Positions 52,685 to 61,625 of a DNA stretch of 64,000 nt are shown in pieces. The notes below the pieces were generated by a model. It made no database searches and was not told the DNA's origin. It worked only from the letters and a program-made list of their open reading frames with translations. The DNA comes from Nitrincola alkalisediminis (lineage in GTDB: Bacteria > Pseudomonadota > Gammaproteobacteria > Pseudomonadales > Balneatricaceae): the NCBI RefSeq assembly GCF_009821115.1, contig NZ_VYTY01000003.1, positions 186,001-250,000 on the forward strand. Direction: 5' to 3'. The position numbers and the translations under genes are program-made. How positions within the stretch are numbered: the stretch's first letter is position 1; each line of letters begins with the position of its first letter.

Positions 52685-53728
52685 AATCGGCTGCACAGCG
52701 ACCGATTTTCCGCCGCTTTACTGCTCCAAGCCTGCCGTGAGAATGTCCTATTCATGGCACTGTCAGCTGACAGCCAACCCCATCACAGCACTTTAGCCGA
52801 TTTCATCTCTCGAATGGATGAGGTGATTGCACCCTTGTTCACACACGTTCTAATGGTGTGTGATAGCTTAAATCTAATCGGACGGGAGATGTTCGCGATT
52901 GATGGCTGCAAGATGCCCTCGAACGCTGCCAAGGAGTGGAGTGGCACACATGCGGAGTTGAATCGTAAGAAAGCCAAGATTGATCGCTCCGTAGAGCGAA
53001 TGCTAAAAGCGCATCAAACGGGTGATCAACAGGATCAACCCATTGAGGTCACCGACCGTGAACGTGCCCAGATCGTGAAGCTTGAAAAGGTTTCAGCCAA
53101 GATAAAAAAACACTTAACAACGGCACCTGAGCGGTACGGTCAACGGGGTACTCCAGTTAAAGGCTATATCACTGATATCGCAGATAATCAGTTCCGTAAG
53201 CTTGATCCAATATTTGCAGAATCTATCACTTTCAATGAAGCCAAGGCTCAACACCGTAAAGAGCGTGGTGGTCAAGTAGCGAAGCGCTTTACACCTGCTG
53301 ACTTTGATTATGATCCTGTGACTGAAACCTGCCGTTGTCCGGCGGGTAAGCCGATGTGGAAACGCTTTAAGGGTAAGATTGCCGACCAAGACATGATTAG
53401 CTTCCAAGGCTACCGCCAGAATTGCCGAGATTGCCCATTAAAGCATCAGTGTTTGCGCCGAGTGAATCAAACGGATGGACGCCAAGTGAGCTTTGCACTG
53501 AGTGATCGCAAGGCTGCACCGGGGTTTATTGAGAAAATGAAGCAAAAGATAGACAGCCCGATGGGACAGCATATTTACAGTCAGCGCTTAGGCACAGTAG
53601 AACCAGCGTTTGGCAATCTGGAAAGCAACAAGGGACTGAATCGATTCACCTTAAGAGGCAAAACCAAGGTCAATTCGCAGTTGTTAATGAGCTGCATTGT
53701 GCACAATATCGAGCAGGGGCAACAATGA
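52685..53728 (+). pseudogene. 5'-truncated IS1182-family transposase
   Basis: The reading frame encodes, from the first codons after the toxin gene, RLHSDRFSAALLLQACRENV and then LFMALSADSQPH, which is internal sequence of an IS1182 transposase. Later markers are DGCKMPSNAAKEWSGTHAEL and QRLGTVEPAFGNLESNKGLN. Roughly the first third, about 150 codons, is missing. A Met at 52754 could start a shorter product, but it would lack part of the catalytic fold. The IS was interrupted or deleted at the toxin-antitoxin boundary. Confidence 0.87.
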
Positions 53729-53918
53729 GGTAAAACTTAAGAGTTGCGGATAAAGTAATCTTTAGTCCATAAGTTATTGAGTGTAGGTTGTTCGAATAGG
53801 TGATTTAGGTCATCGATTTGGGCGGTAAATAAAGATTATAGAAAAGGGCAGGCTGTTGATACTGGGGATTTTGATTTCAAAATGTCTAATCCGACATGCT
53901 CGTTATGAGAAGTAATTT

Positions 53919-54362
53919 ATGAACTACATACTAGATAGCAATGTATTTGATTACATATTGGATAACGGAATCGAAGTTATAAATCTTCCTTTATCCAATA
54001 ATATATATATTACTAATGTCCAGATTAGTGAAATATATAATACTCCCGACGCTGTGAGGCGAAAACAACTTGAAGCTATAATTACTGAGGTTAACCCAGA
54101 GAAATTGTTACTCGAATCGGGGGGGTGGATAGATGATTTAAAATGGGATGATGAGCAGCCTTGGATTGATACGGTTTCGAAAGACTGTGAAAATTTACTT
54201 GGTAATGCGAAGACTCCGCCATGGAAAGATGCACTGATCGGTGAAGTTGTGAAAAGCAAAGGTTTTACGTTGGTTACCAATGATAAAAAATTCTATAATA
54301 GAGTCATTAAGAGTGGTATTAATGTTTTAAATGCCTATGAGTTTTTCAATCAAAACTCATAA
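53919..54362 (+). CDS. PIN-domain protein (VapC-like)
   Basis: A 147-aa protein with acidic residues in the PIN-nuclease pattern: Asp6 in YILDSNVF, Glu39 in QISEIYN, Asp in WKDALIGE (about residue 108) and Asp in VTNDKKFY (about residue 125). Such proteins are usually RNase toxins. No antitoxin gene is visible on either side. The DNA is AT-rich relative to the chromosome, which suggests transfer. Confidence 0.75.
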   Translation: MNYILDSNVFDYILDNGIEVINLPLSNNIYITNVQISEIYNTPDAVRRKQLEAIITEVNPEKLLLESGGWIDDLKWDDEQPWIDTVSKDCENLLGNAKTPPWKDALIGEVVKSKGFTLVTNDKKFYNRVIKSGINVLNAYEFFNQNS

Positions 54363-54707
54363 CAAAATGTTGAAACTCGTTTGCTTGCGCACGGAGATCT
54401 TCACTGCTACGCAGCTTCGGTCCTTTAACGCAGTGTTTAGGCTATAGGAAAACCTCTCCGTCTATGCTTTGAAAAGACTTTCAGGAAACGGAGACTTCAG
54501 GGTGACAAAGTTCAAGCTTTATGATTACAACCAGATGTAAATGGTGGTTAACTAACTTATAAAAGTAAAGGCTGAAAGTACAGAGTTAATAAGTGATTGT
54601 TGACTGAAGTCATTAGTTAAAAATTGATAATATACAAAGGGTTATAGTAGAGTAGCTCATCAGAATTAGGTTTTTCAACAGGCTCGTTATTCATACAGGA
54701 GAGCGAC
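54363..54707. other. 345-bp gap without a recognisable gene
   Basis: No open frame or known element is supported. It contains an inverted repeat CTCCGT (54455-54460) / ACGGAG (54488-54493) and a good ribosome site (CAGGAGAG) for the VOC gene at its right end. Confidence 0.5.
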
Positions 54708-55067
54708 ATGAAGGAAACTGGAAAAATCAACTATGTCGAGATTCCGTCAAGGGATCTTGAAGCAACAAAAGCGTTCTTTACTTCTGCTTTTGGATGGTCA
54801 TTCATCGACTATGGCCCCGAGTATGTGGCAATTGAGAATGCTGGTATAGATGGGGGCTTTTATAAATCTGACAAAGTATGCTCACCCGAGCACGGTAGTG
54901 TACTGGTTGTTCTGTATAGCTCGGAGCTTGAAGAAACGGTTAAGAAAGTCATATCGTCAGGTGGCAAGGTGGTTCAGGATATATTCGATTTTCCAGGTGG
55001 CAGGAGGTTTCACTTTACCGATCCAAATGGAAACGAATATGCTGTTTGGTCGGAGCCGGATGCATAA
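54708..55067 (+). CDS. VOC-family protein (glyoxalase/bleomycin-resistance fold)
   Basis: A 119-aa single-domain VOC protein. INYVEIPSRDLEATKAFFTS at the start and RRFHFTDPNGNEYAVWSE at the end are typical. Metal ligands are partly seen (Glu at the C-terminal GNEYAVW). Small VOC proteins of this type have no assigned substrate. It is a single gene in the accessory region. Confidence 0.85.
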   Translation: MKETGKINYVEIPSRDLEATKAFFTSAFGWSFIDYGPEYVAIENAGIDGGFYKSDKVCSPEHGSVLVVLYSSELEETVKKVISSGGKVVQDIFDFPGGRRFHFTDPNGNEYAVWSEPDA

Positions 55068-55127
55068 ACAAGCCATCAAAGAGTTAGAAATGCATACTGA
55101 ACAGGCTTTCGTTGGTAGGGCAAATGT

Positions 55128-56057
55128 TCATTCATCCGGCTCTTTTGTCCCATCTTCTCGAAGCATTTCAATAATCGCGCGTCTCATCCAGTTGTGTCCG
55201 GCATCGCTCTCCCGTCGTGAGTGCCAGGCCATGCTGAATTCAAAAGGATCAATGGGGTAGGGGGGCGTAAAAAGCTGCAGTGGTGAGTCCTCCAAAAATA
55301 GATCAAAGCTGCGCCGAGCAGCCGTCAAGATTAAGTCCGTGTTTTCTACCACACGGCTAGCCACTCCCCAGTGGGGTAGGGTCATGGCGACTCGACGGGT
55401 CACTCCTTCTCGATGCAAGGTGTTCTCTATCTCATTGCTTTCGCTACTTTGCATGGCAACCAGAACATGTGGCCGCCTGAGCCATTCTGTTTTCTCAAGA
55501 CCGCCCTCTTTAGGGAGCGTATTTCTATCTGCAGCGCAAACGAAGTGCTCGATGAATAGCGTATGTGTACGTAGCTCATCGGACAAAGGCGAATGAAAAA
55601 CACCAAAAGCCATGTCGATATCCCCATCTTGGACACCTGTCAGCATCGAGGTGCGGCTAGCCTGAACGACTTGTAGGTCAATCCCTGGAGCGTTTGATCT
55701 GAGTATCCGAACTAGGCCAGGTAGTATCACACGAGATCCATAGTCCGACATGGCAAGCCGAAACACCCGTTTCGCTTGGGCGGGGTCAAAGGCTGGCTGT
55801 TTAATCAGCATGCCGAGCTGATGCAGCGCTTCTGTTAAGGGTGGTAGCAATTCATTGGCGCGTGAGGTGAGTTCCAGCTTACCTGTTCGTCGAACCAACA
55901 GAGGGTCGTCAAAGATGATTCGCAGGTTGGCGAGTGCATGGCTGACGGCTGGTTGGCTTTTATGTAAGCGTTGTGCTGCACGCGATACGTGTTTTTCCAC
56001 CAATAGTGCGTGCAGGGTGACCAATAGGTTGAGATCGATACGTCTTAATTTATTCAT
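55128..56057 (-). CDS. LysR-family regulator
   Basis: A protein of about 309 aa with an N-terminal LysR helix-turn-helix (DLNLLVTLHALLVEKHVSRA; AQRLHKSQPAVSHALANL) and an effector domain. The open frame extends upstream to 56360, but MNKLRRIDLN at 56057 is the family start. It is divergent from a DMT-type transporter gene, which it likely regulates, and two similar palindromes lie at 56051-56067 and 56092-56108. Confidence 0.9.
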   Translation of the reverse strand: MNKLRRIDLNLLVTLHALLVEKHVSRAAQRLHKSQPAVSHALANLRIIFDDPLLVRRTGKLELTSRANELLPPLTEALHQLGMLIKQPAFDPAQAKRVFRLAMSDYGSRVILPGLVRILRSNAPGIDLQVVQASRTSMLTGVQDGDIDMAFGVFHSPLSDELRTHTLFIEHFVCAADRNTLPKEGGLEKTEWLRRPHVLVAMQSSESNEIENTLHREGVTRRVAMTLPHWGVASRVVENTDLILTAARRSFDLFLEDSPLQLFTPPYPIDPFEFSMAWHSRRESDAGHNWMRRAIIEMLREDGTKEPDE

Positions 56058-56108
56058 AATGCGAATATAAATAAATAAAAAATGGAATTTGAATTCGTAA
56101 TATGAATT
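56051..56108. promoter_or_regulatory. Two LysR-type palindromes
   Basis: TATTC-N7-GAATA (56051-56067) and AATTC-N7-GAATT (56092-56108) have the T-N11-A form of LysR boxes, with centres 41 bp apart, about four helical turns. The first covers the LysR start codon, which would allow autorepression. Confidence 0.55.
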
Positions 56109-56151
56109 ATACAAGATAAAAGACCTTTTACGATGTCTCAGGAGTTTTGTT

Positions 56152-56688
56152 ATGAATTCACCTTTTACGTTGGTGGCGCTTGCGGCTGTGGCGGTTATCG
56201 CGGGTGCTTTGGTGCCTTTACAAGCTGGCAGTAATGCTGAATTGGGTCGAGCGTTAGGCCACCCTCTTTGGGCGACCTTGGTTTCGCTTGTTGTGAGCAT
56301 ATTCGTCGTTATACCTATCGTGCTTGCCATGCAGGCACAAGCTCCTGCTCTGGTGGCCATCAGGCAGCTACCTGCTTGGGCTTGGCTGGGCGGTGTGGCA
56401 GGAGTTATCTACATTTCATCTGCACTGATCTTGGTACCGCGCGTCGGGGCGACCAGCTTTATAGTATGTGTCATTGCAGGGCAACTGATTACGTCACTGC
56501 TGTTGGACTATCACGGCTGGATGAATCTGCCCGAGAGGGAGATTAGCATTGGGCGTATGGTAGGCGTCATCTTTGTGCTGGTGGGTATGGTGACGGTACA
56601 GTGGTTTTCGCCGACTGTTCTGCCAGCTCACCCGAGTACTAAGCAGGTCGCAACTGAAACCTATGGATCTGCTGAATCCAAGGGATGA
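56152..56688 (+). CDS. DMT-superfamily transporter, YdcZ/DUF606 type
   Basis: A 178-aa membrane protein with about five membrane segments, including LVALAAVAVIAGALVPLQAG at the start and AWLGGVAGVIYISSALILVP in the middle, the pattern of DUF606 small multidrug-like transporters. It is divergent from a LysR gene. Its substrate is unknown. Confidence 0.85.
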   Translation: MNSPFTLVALAAVAVIAGALVPLQAGSNAELGRALGHPLWATLVSLVVSIFVVIPIVLAMQAQAPALVAIRQLPAWAWLGGVAGVIYISSALILVPRVGATSFIVCVIAGQLITSLLLDYHGWMNLPEREISIGRMVGVIFVLVGMVTVQWFSPTVLPAHPSTKQVATETYGSAESKG

Positions 56689-56922
56689 TATGTCCGAAGG
56701 CTCGTGGACATGAGTGTTCAAAAGCTTGGAAGAAAATAAGTTTATTTGAAACAAGATGGCAATGAGCTGTTCTAGTCAATCAGCCTAAGCTATTGGGAGG
56801 GCTTAATGAGTATCAAAGCCATCCAGCAGTCGTACCAAAGGCTCGCTTTGTATGTTTATGCATATTGTCTCTTTTAAGATACATTGCTATAGTCTCTTTA
56901 CAAGGATGAACTAGAGTCAGCT

Positions 56923-57192
56923 ATGCCAGAAATTGATGCTCTTTTAGGTCTTTCATTTTGCTTGTATTTCTTTGATAACAAGCAGCATAAATTGCCTCAT
57001 CTTCACGTTAAGTACGGCAGTTATGAGTTAATTATTGCTATTGAAACGGGCGAGTGTTTAGAGGGGTATTTACCCAATAAGCAACGAAAACGTGCTGAAA
57101 ACCACATACAAATGCATAGCGAACAACTAATGGCTATGTGGAACAAAGCGGTGAAAGGTGAAAACCCAGGTAAGTTAGGTGATGTATGTTAA
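56923..57192 (+). CDS. DUF4160 protein
   Basis: An 89-aa protein with HLHVKYGSYELIIAIETGEC and the start of the DUF4160 pattern (IDALLGLSFCLYFFDNKQHK). DUF4160 genes are commonly adjacent to DUF2442 genes, as here, and the pair is suspected to be toxin-antitoxin-like. The start of the next gene overlaps its stop by 7 bp. Confidence 0.82.
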   Translation: MPEIDALLGLSFCLYFFDNKQHKLPHLHVKYGSYELIIAIETGECLEGYLPNKQRKRAENHIQMHSEQLMAMWNKAVKGENPGKLGDVC

Positions 57193-57707
57193 AAGTCATA
57201 GATGTTGATTTTGTATCAGGTCATACATTAGAGCTGACGTTCAATGACGGTTTCCAAGGTCACGCCGACTTGGCGGAGTACTTTACAAAAGCGCCATTTT
57301 CAGAGGTTAAGGATTTTAAACGATTTTCTTTGACTGGCGATGGATCTTTAAACTGGAGTGGTAATGAGCTCTCTGCGGCGACACTTCGTGACATTACAAC
57401 AGGCTCACAAACGTCTGTTGAGTCAAGTTTTAATGTTCAAGAAATGGAAGCTGTTATCAAACAAGCATCATGGGAGTCTATGATGGAAGGCCGCCCAGAC
57501 ATTCTACAAGCGGTCATTCGCTCTTATGTTGAACAGTTTGGTCATGGTCAAGTCATTGCAAAAGCCGGCATAAAAAGCCGCACTAGTGCATACCGTTCAT
57601 TGAAGCCCGAAACGACGCCAAACTTTGGGACATTAGTTCAATTGGGGCATGCTGTTATTGAGTTAGCCAAAGATCGATCAGTGGCAAACAAGGAGCCACG
57701 CATATAA
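57186..57707 (+). CDS. DUF2442 protein with C-terminal helix-turn-helix
   Basis: A 173-aa protein. Residues 1-80 match DUF2442 (VDFVSGHTLELTFNDGFQGH). Residues about 105-165 look like an XRE/HigA-type helix-turn-helix (GQVIAKAGIKSRTSAYRSLK and the following HAVIELAK), as in TIGR02684 addiction antidotes. The fusion suggests that it is the DNA-binding antitoxin of the pair with DUF4160, though this is not proven. Confidence 0.78.
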   Translation: MLKVIDVDFVSGHTLELTFNDGFQGHADLAEYFTKAPFSEVKDFKRFSLTGDGSLNWSGNELSAATLRDITTGSQTSVESSFNVQEMEAVIKQASWESMMEGRPDILQAVIRSYVEQFGHGQVIAKAGIKSRTSAYRSLKPETTPNFGTLVQLGHAVIELAKDRSVANKEPRI

Positions 57708-57759
57708 CACCTCAGTGTCATTATTATTCTACGGGTGTGGCATGAGCTGGAGGGAGAGC

Positions 57760-58428
57760 GTGCGAAAATCAGATAGGCTTTTTCAGTTAACCAATATCCT
57801 GCGTAGACACCAGCCACTTACTGCCAAGCAGTTGGCTGAGAAATTAATGGTGTCTGAAAGAACCATTTATCGCTATGTTGATGATTTGTCTATATCTGGA
57901 ATACCTGTTTATGGCGAACCGGGTGTTGGATATCGCTTGTCTGAAGGATTCGAGTTACCACCTTTACAATTGTCGCCGGATGAGTTGGAAGCACTGATCA
58001 CCGGAGTAAGCTTCACTGCGTCTTTGACTGGAAAAAGTCTTGCTGCTTCCGCGCGTTCTTTACTGTCTAAAATTGAAGCGGCTTTACCGAATGGATCACG
58101 TATGATGTCTAGCAACGAAGATAGAGTGGTTAGGGTGCCAGCAAGTCACCGTGAATCTGCGGTATATCTTCTGTGGGGTAAGATTCATTCGGCTATAGTG
58201 GCTAGGCACTGGCTGAATATAGACTATCACTCGCTTTCAGAGGTAGTGACGACCAGAACCGTATATCCTTTAGGGCTATTCTATTGGGGAGGAAAATGGA
58301 CACTAGGCTGTTGGTGCGAACTTCGCGGTGACTACAGAGATCTTAGAATAGACCGCATAACCCAATTGGAGTTGAGTGAACATGTAGCTTCTTTGCCTGA
58401 GCACGTTTCTTTGACGGCATACATTTAA
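57760..58428 (+). CDS. WYL-domain transcriptional regulator (YafY family)
   Basis: A protein of about 222 aa with an N-terminal HTH_11 domain (LTAKQLAEKLMVSERTIYRY) and a WYL-type domain (VYPLGLFYWGGKWTLGCWCE). GTG 57760 has a well-spaced GGAGG ribosome site (57749-57753) and gives the typical family start; ATG 57742 is the alternative. The gene that follows is a truncated small ORF, probably its former target. Confidence 0.87.
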   Translation: MRKSDRLFQLTNILRRHQPLTAKQLAEKLMVSERTIYRYVDDLSISGIPVYGEPGVGYRLSEGFELPPLQLSPDELEALITGVSFTASLTGKSLAASARSLLSKIEAALPNGSRMMSSNEDRVVRVPASHRESAVYLLWGKIHSAIVARHWLNIDYHSLSEVVTTRTVYPLGLFYWGGKWTLGCWCELRGDYRDLRIDRITQLELSEHVASLPEHVSLTAYI

Positions 58429-58513
58429 TTCAAAAGTATGAAACGCTAGTGACACAATGTTGTCAGTAGCAAAGCCTTACAGTTAGCACGCAACCAATAA
58501 CTGAGACACTCGT

Positions 58514-58612
58514 ATGATCAATAATGGCAAAATTAACAGCATCGGCGGTATGGAGTTCGCGACTTTCAGACTTAAAGACGACGTAACAGAAGATAGATTA
58601 ATTGCACACTAA
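58514..58612 (+). pseudogene. Truncated small ORF, start of an ABM-like protein
   Basis: A 32-codon frame reading IGGMEFATFRLKDDVTEDRL then a stop. This resembles the first strand and turn of antibiotic-biosynthesis-monooxygenase-like small proteins, which are often the neighbours of YafY-type regulators. The rest of the domain is absent. Confidence 0.45.
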
Positions 58613-58634
58613 TAGCTGTTCTCTCTAAAATAAA

Positions 58635-58909
58635 TCATTTATCGAGAACTCTTTCAGCTGTTAAATACGCATCCTTTCGATCACGTTTTCTAACAGCCAG
58701 GACAAGAATAATCAGGTCATCATCTTCAACCTTATAGACTAAGCCGCACCAACCCAGCCTGCTTCTTTTATTTCATATACCTGAGTCTGTGAGCTGAACT
58801 AACCATTACCGCGTTTACTGATTTGAGCTCTAAATTGAATACCTTTGTGTTTTAAACGATCTATCAAGCGCTTGTGTTTCGGATTTTCACACCCTGTAAT
58901 TGATAATTG
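58635..58909 (-). pseudogene. RelE-family toxin remnant
   Basis: On the minus strand, 58745-58635 reads GLVYKVEDDDLIILVLAVRK and then RDRKDAYLTAERVLDK, the C-terminal half of a RelE/StbE toxin (compare YxVxD...VLVLAVGKR). Upstream, the frame is lost by a shift and a stop; the piece from 58909 to 58799 (GCENPKHKRLIDRLKHKGIQ) is open but is only tentatively part of the same gene. Confidence 0.6.
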
Positions 58910-59043
58910 TCCTTAAGTCACTGATTCAGGCCATATTTAGATAAGGGATAAAGCGAGCCACATTAATTTGTATATTTAAAGGATTGCGGCTCATGGACTC
59001 AAAAATAGTTTACATTAACCAATTTATTTTTTTGTATACTAAA

Positions 59044-59787
59044 TTAGCTTTTTAGGTTGAATTCTGAGGGACCGTAGATTGCAATAGGTGCCTCAGAATA
59101 GCTAGCCCACAGTTGATCACCAAAATCATAATGCCACCACTCGCTAGGAAGATTGGTAAAACCTTGTTGACACATGCTGTTAAATAGAAGGCGTCGTCGA
59201 TCTCGAATGAGTAGGTTTTCTGAACCTTCTGATGGTTTTTCAAAGTAGTTTGTATGGGAAGCAGGTGAAGCTTCATCAAATCGTGTACCCATGTTTAGCA
59301 TTAGACCATCTGCATCACAGAGTGTGACATCGACGGCTCCGCCTGTTAGATGAGGGCTGGGAGCCTGTGGATCACGGCTTGCAATTGAAACAAACTCGCG
59401 TGTCATTGCGATCAAATCAGACTCGCTGGCGTCAGGGTGTTGGTGGTGCATGGTCTCATACAGGCTGTCAAACAGATATTGCTGTACCCGCCAAGGTCGC
59501 CAGCCATCCAGAATTACCAGACTGAGGCCATTAGGTAGCGAGCGAGCCGCCTCCAGCAGGCGGCGGTAGACACCCTCGCGGATAAAACAGTCCGCTACTG
59601 CACCTGGTGTGCCCAGTCGATTATAGGCAGGAAACACCTTGATCGGTGCTGGTGCCAGAGATAAAGGCACCAGTGGTTCGGCACACTCCTGAATCGGAAT
59701 CCGGCTGACTTGGTTCCAGTCAGGCTCCGTCTGGTGAGGAATGGGTTCTAGCAAGCGTTCGTTGTGTAACAATTTCATAGTGTTCAA
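59044..59787 (-). CDS. D-alanyl-D-alanine dipeptidase (VanX/DdpX-like)
   Basis: A 247-aa M15D zinc peptidase. The metal motif SPHLTGGAVDVTL (Ser-x-His-x6-Asp, about residues 147-159), the Glu-Trp-Trp-His-Tyr active site (about residues 215-219) and the Arg in DGWRPWRVQQYL are the VanX signature. There is no signal peptide, so it acts in the cytoplasm. Its enzyme class cleaves D-Ala-D-Ala. It lies 7 bp after a TRAP transporter gene, in the same operon. Confidence 0.88.
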   Translation of the reverse strand: MNTMKLLHNERLLEPIPHQTEPDWNQVSRIPIQECAEPLVPLSLAPAPIKVFPAYNRLGTPGAVADCFIREGVYRRLLEAARSLPNGLSLVILDGWRPWRVQQYLFDSLYETMHHQHPDASESDLIAMTREFVSIASRDPQAPSPHLTGGAVDVTLCDADGLMLNMGTRFDEASPASHTNYFEKPSEGSENLLIRDRRRLLFNSMCQQGFTNLPSEWWHYDFGDQLWASYSEAPIAIYGPSEFNLKS

Positions 59788-59794
59788 TATCCGT

Positions 59795-61561
59795 TTATCC
59801 GAGTGTGTTAGGCAGCCAGAGCGTCAGTGCCGGGAATAGTATCAGCAAGACCAGAACCAGAATGGCGGTCAGCACAAAGGGCCAGATAGTCTTGAAAAGC
59901 TCGACGATTTCGATACGGCTGACAGCTGCAGCGACAAATACACAGGCCCCCATTGGTGGTGTAATCAAGGCAATCGTAATGTTTAGAGTAATGATGATGC
60001 CCAGATGTACGGGGTCGATGCCCGCCATCATGGCAATCGGGGCAAAAATAGGCGTTAACAGCATCAATGCAGATACCTCTTCCATGAACATGCCAGTGAT
60101 AAAGGTGATCAGGCTGAGTATCAGCAGAATCATAACTGGCTTATCCACATAGGGTGCTAGCAGCTCAACAAACTGAGCAGGTACCTGTGCGTAGGAGAGT
60201 AGCCAGCTAATAGTGGCTGAGGCTGCCATGATCAGAAAAATAGCCGATGTCAGGCGAGCCGTGTCCTTGATCGCCTGCCATAACGCTCGCAGGCTGAGTT
60301 GCCCCAGCAGCATGCCACACAGCGCCACATAGGCAGCTGTCAGTGCGCCGGATTCTGTCGGTGTTACGATACCCATGACGATGCCTGCCACGATGATAAA
60401 GGGCGCGACCAGCGCGGGCATGGCACCCAGTGTTGCCACTGCAAGCAGTTTTAACGGTGGAAATCCCCCTTGCTTCTTGAGTTGGTGCTTCCACGCATAC
60501 CAAGCATTTAATCCCATGAAGGCGATACCCAGAATCAGGCCGGGAATAACACCTGCTAGGAACAGACTACCAACAGAGGTGTTCGTCAACGAGGCATAGA
60601 GGATCATGAAAATACTGGGCGGAATAATCGGGCCGATCAATGAGCTGCCTGCGGTAAGTCCCGCTGCAAACGCGGTAGAGTACCCTTCTTTTTTCATCGC
60701 TGGTACCAGCAATGAACCCAGTGCTGAGGTGTCAGCTACCGCCGAGCCATTTACACCAGCAAAAAAAATGCTGGAGACGACATTCACGTGGCCGACACCG
60801 CCACGTAAGTGGCCCACCAGCAGTTTTGCCAGACGCATCAGTCGCTCGGTCAGGCCACTTGCATTCATCAGGTTACCCGCCAGAATAAACAGAGGAATTG
60901 CCATCAGGGAAAATACGTTAATACCACCAAAAAACTGTTGTGGCATGATACGTCCGATCATGCTGGGGTCAACAAACATAAATCCCACTACGGCAGTGGT
61001 CAGAAGGGCCAAAAATAAGGGAAGTCCTAAGACTACATGGGCTAGGAAAACAAGTAGCATTACCAGAGTCATTGCTGATGTCTCCGACATCACGGGCAGA
61101 CGTTTAGGACCATGCAGTAATACCTGCACAGCCAGCAATCCAAAGCCGATGGGCATTGACAATAGTGGCCAAGTGCGGCTGATCCCCAGTCCGGGGGTTT
61201 TGAACATGCCGACAGACATCGCATAGCGGTAGCTGAATAGCGCCGCGCACACAGCTATACCCATAGTTAACAGCCATTGATAGGTGACTAAAACCTGAGA
61301 TAGGCGTTTTGAGAGTCGTGTCTCCAGCAAGGAGATACGCATATGACCACCTTCAACCCACACTGCTCCTGCCGCCAGCAAGGTACAGCCGATGATTAGG
61401 AAACGTGTAGCCTCATCGGTCCAGATCGGTGCGCCTCCTACAAGATAGCGTAGTACCACGGCATAGAGAATAATCATTATATTGGATAGCAATAGCGCAC
61501 TTGCTACAAAGAGTGTCGTGCGTTGCAACCACGAAAGTGTCTGTAATCGTAACCAGTTCAT
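59795..61561 (-). CDS. TRAP transporter, fused small and large membrane subunits (DctQM)
   Basis: A 588-aa protein. The N-terminal ~165 residues are a DctQ-type subunit with four membrane segments (YAVVLRYLVGGAPIWTDEA); the rest is a DctM-type channel with about 12 (SIFFAGVNGSAVADTSALGS; GLIGPIIPPSIFMILYA). It takes solute from the periplasmic binding protein encoded upstream, driven by a sodium gradient. The fusion of Q and M is known in this family. Confidence 0.9.
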   Translation of the reverse strand: MNWLRLQTLSWLQRTTLFVASALLLSNIMIILYAVVLRYLVGGAPIWTDEATRFLIIGCTLLAAGAVWVEGGHMRISLLETRLSKRLSQVLVTYQWLLTMGIAVCAALFSYRYAMSVGMFKTPGLGISRTWPLLSMPIGFGLLAVQVLLHGPKRLPVMSETSAMTLVMLLVFLAHVVLGLPLFLALLTTAVVGFMFVDPSMIGRIMPQQFFGGINVFSLMAIPLFILAGNLMNASGLTERLMRLAKLLVGHLRGGVGHVNVVSSIFFAGVNGSAVADTSALGSLLVPAMKKEGYSTAFAAGLTAGSSLIGPIIPPSIFMILYASLTNTSVGSLFLAGVIPGLILGIAFMGLNAWYAWKHQLKKQGGFPPLKLLAVATLGAMPALVAPFIIVAGIVMGIVTPTESGALTAAYVALCGMLLGQLSLRALWQAIKDTARLTSAIFLIMAASATISWLLSYAQVPAQFVELLAPYVDKPVMILLILSLITFITGMFMEEVSALMLLTPIFAPIAMMAGIDPVHLGIIITLNITIALITPPMGACVFVAAAVSRIEIVELFKTIWPFVLTAILVLVLLILFPALTLWLPNTLG

Positions 61562-61625
61562 GGGGTTTCTATCTCAAATAGGCAGGAGCAGCACCTAGTG
61601 CTGCTCGTATTTATAAAGTCAGACT

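Larger units (their letters stand above)
58429..59043. other. 615-bp decayed region
   Basis: Holds no intact gene. It contains the N-terminal scrap of a small protein (58514-58612) and a frameshifted RelE-type toxin remnant on the minus strand (58635-58909), described separately. The rest shows nothing recognisable. Confidence 0.6.

Noticed and set aside
54361-54440. Possible integron attC site after the PIN gene
   Set aside because: A TAACAA and a GTTTAGGC stretch are present, but the inner arms do not pair and the core sites do not match the consensus. No integrase is in the window.
56058-56360. N-terminal extension of the LysR gene at 55128
   Set aside because: It runs opposite the transporter gene and its sequence is not LysR-like; MNKLRRIDLN is the normal start.
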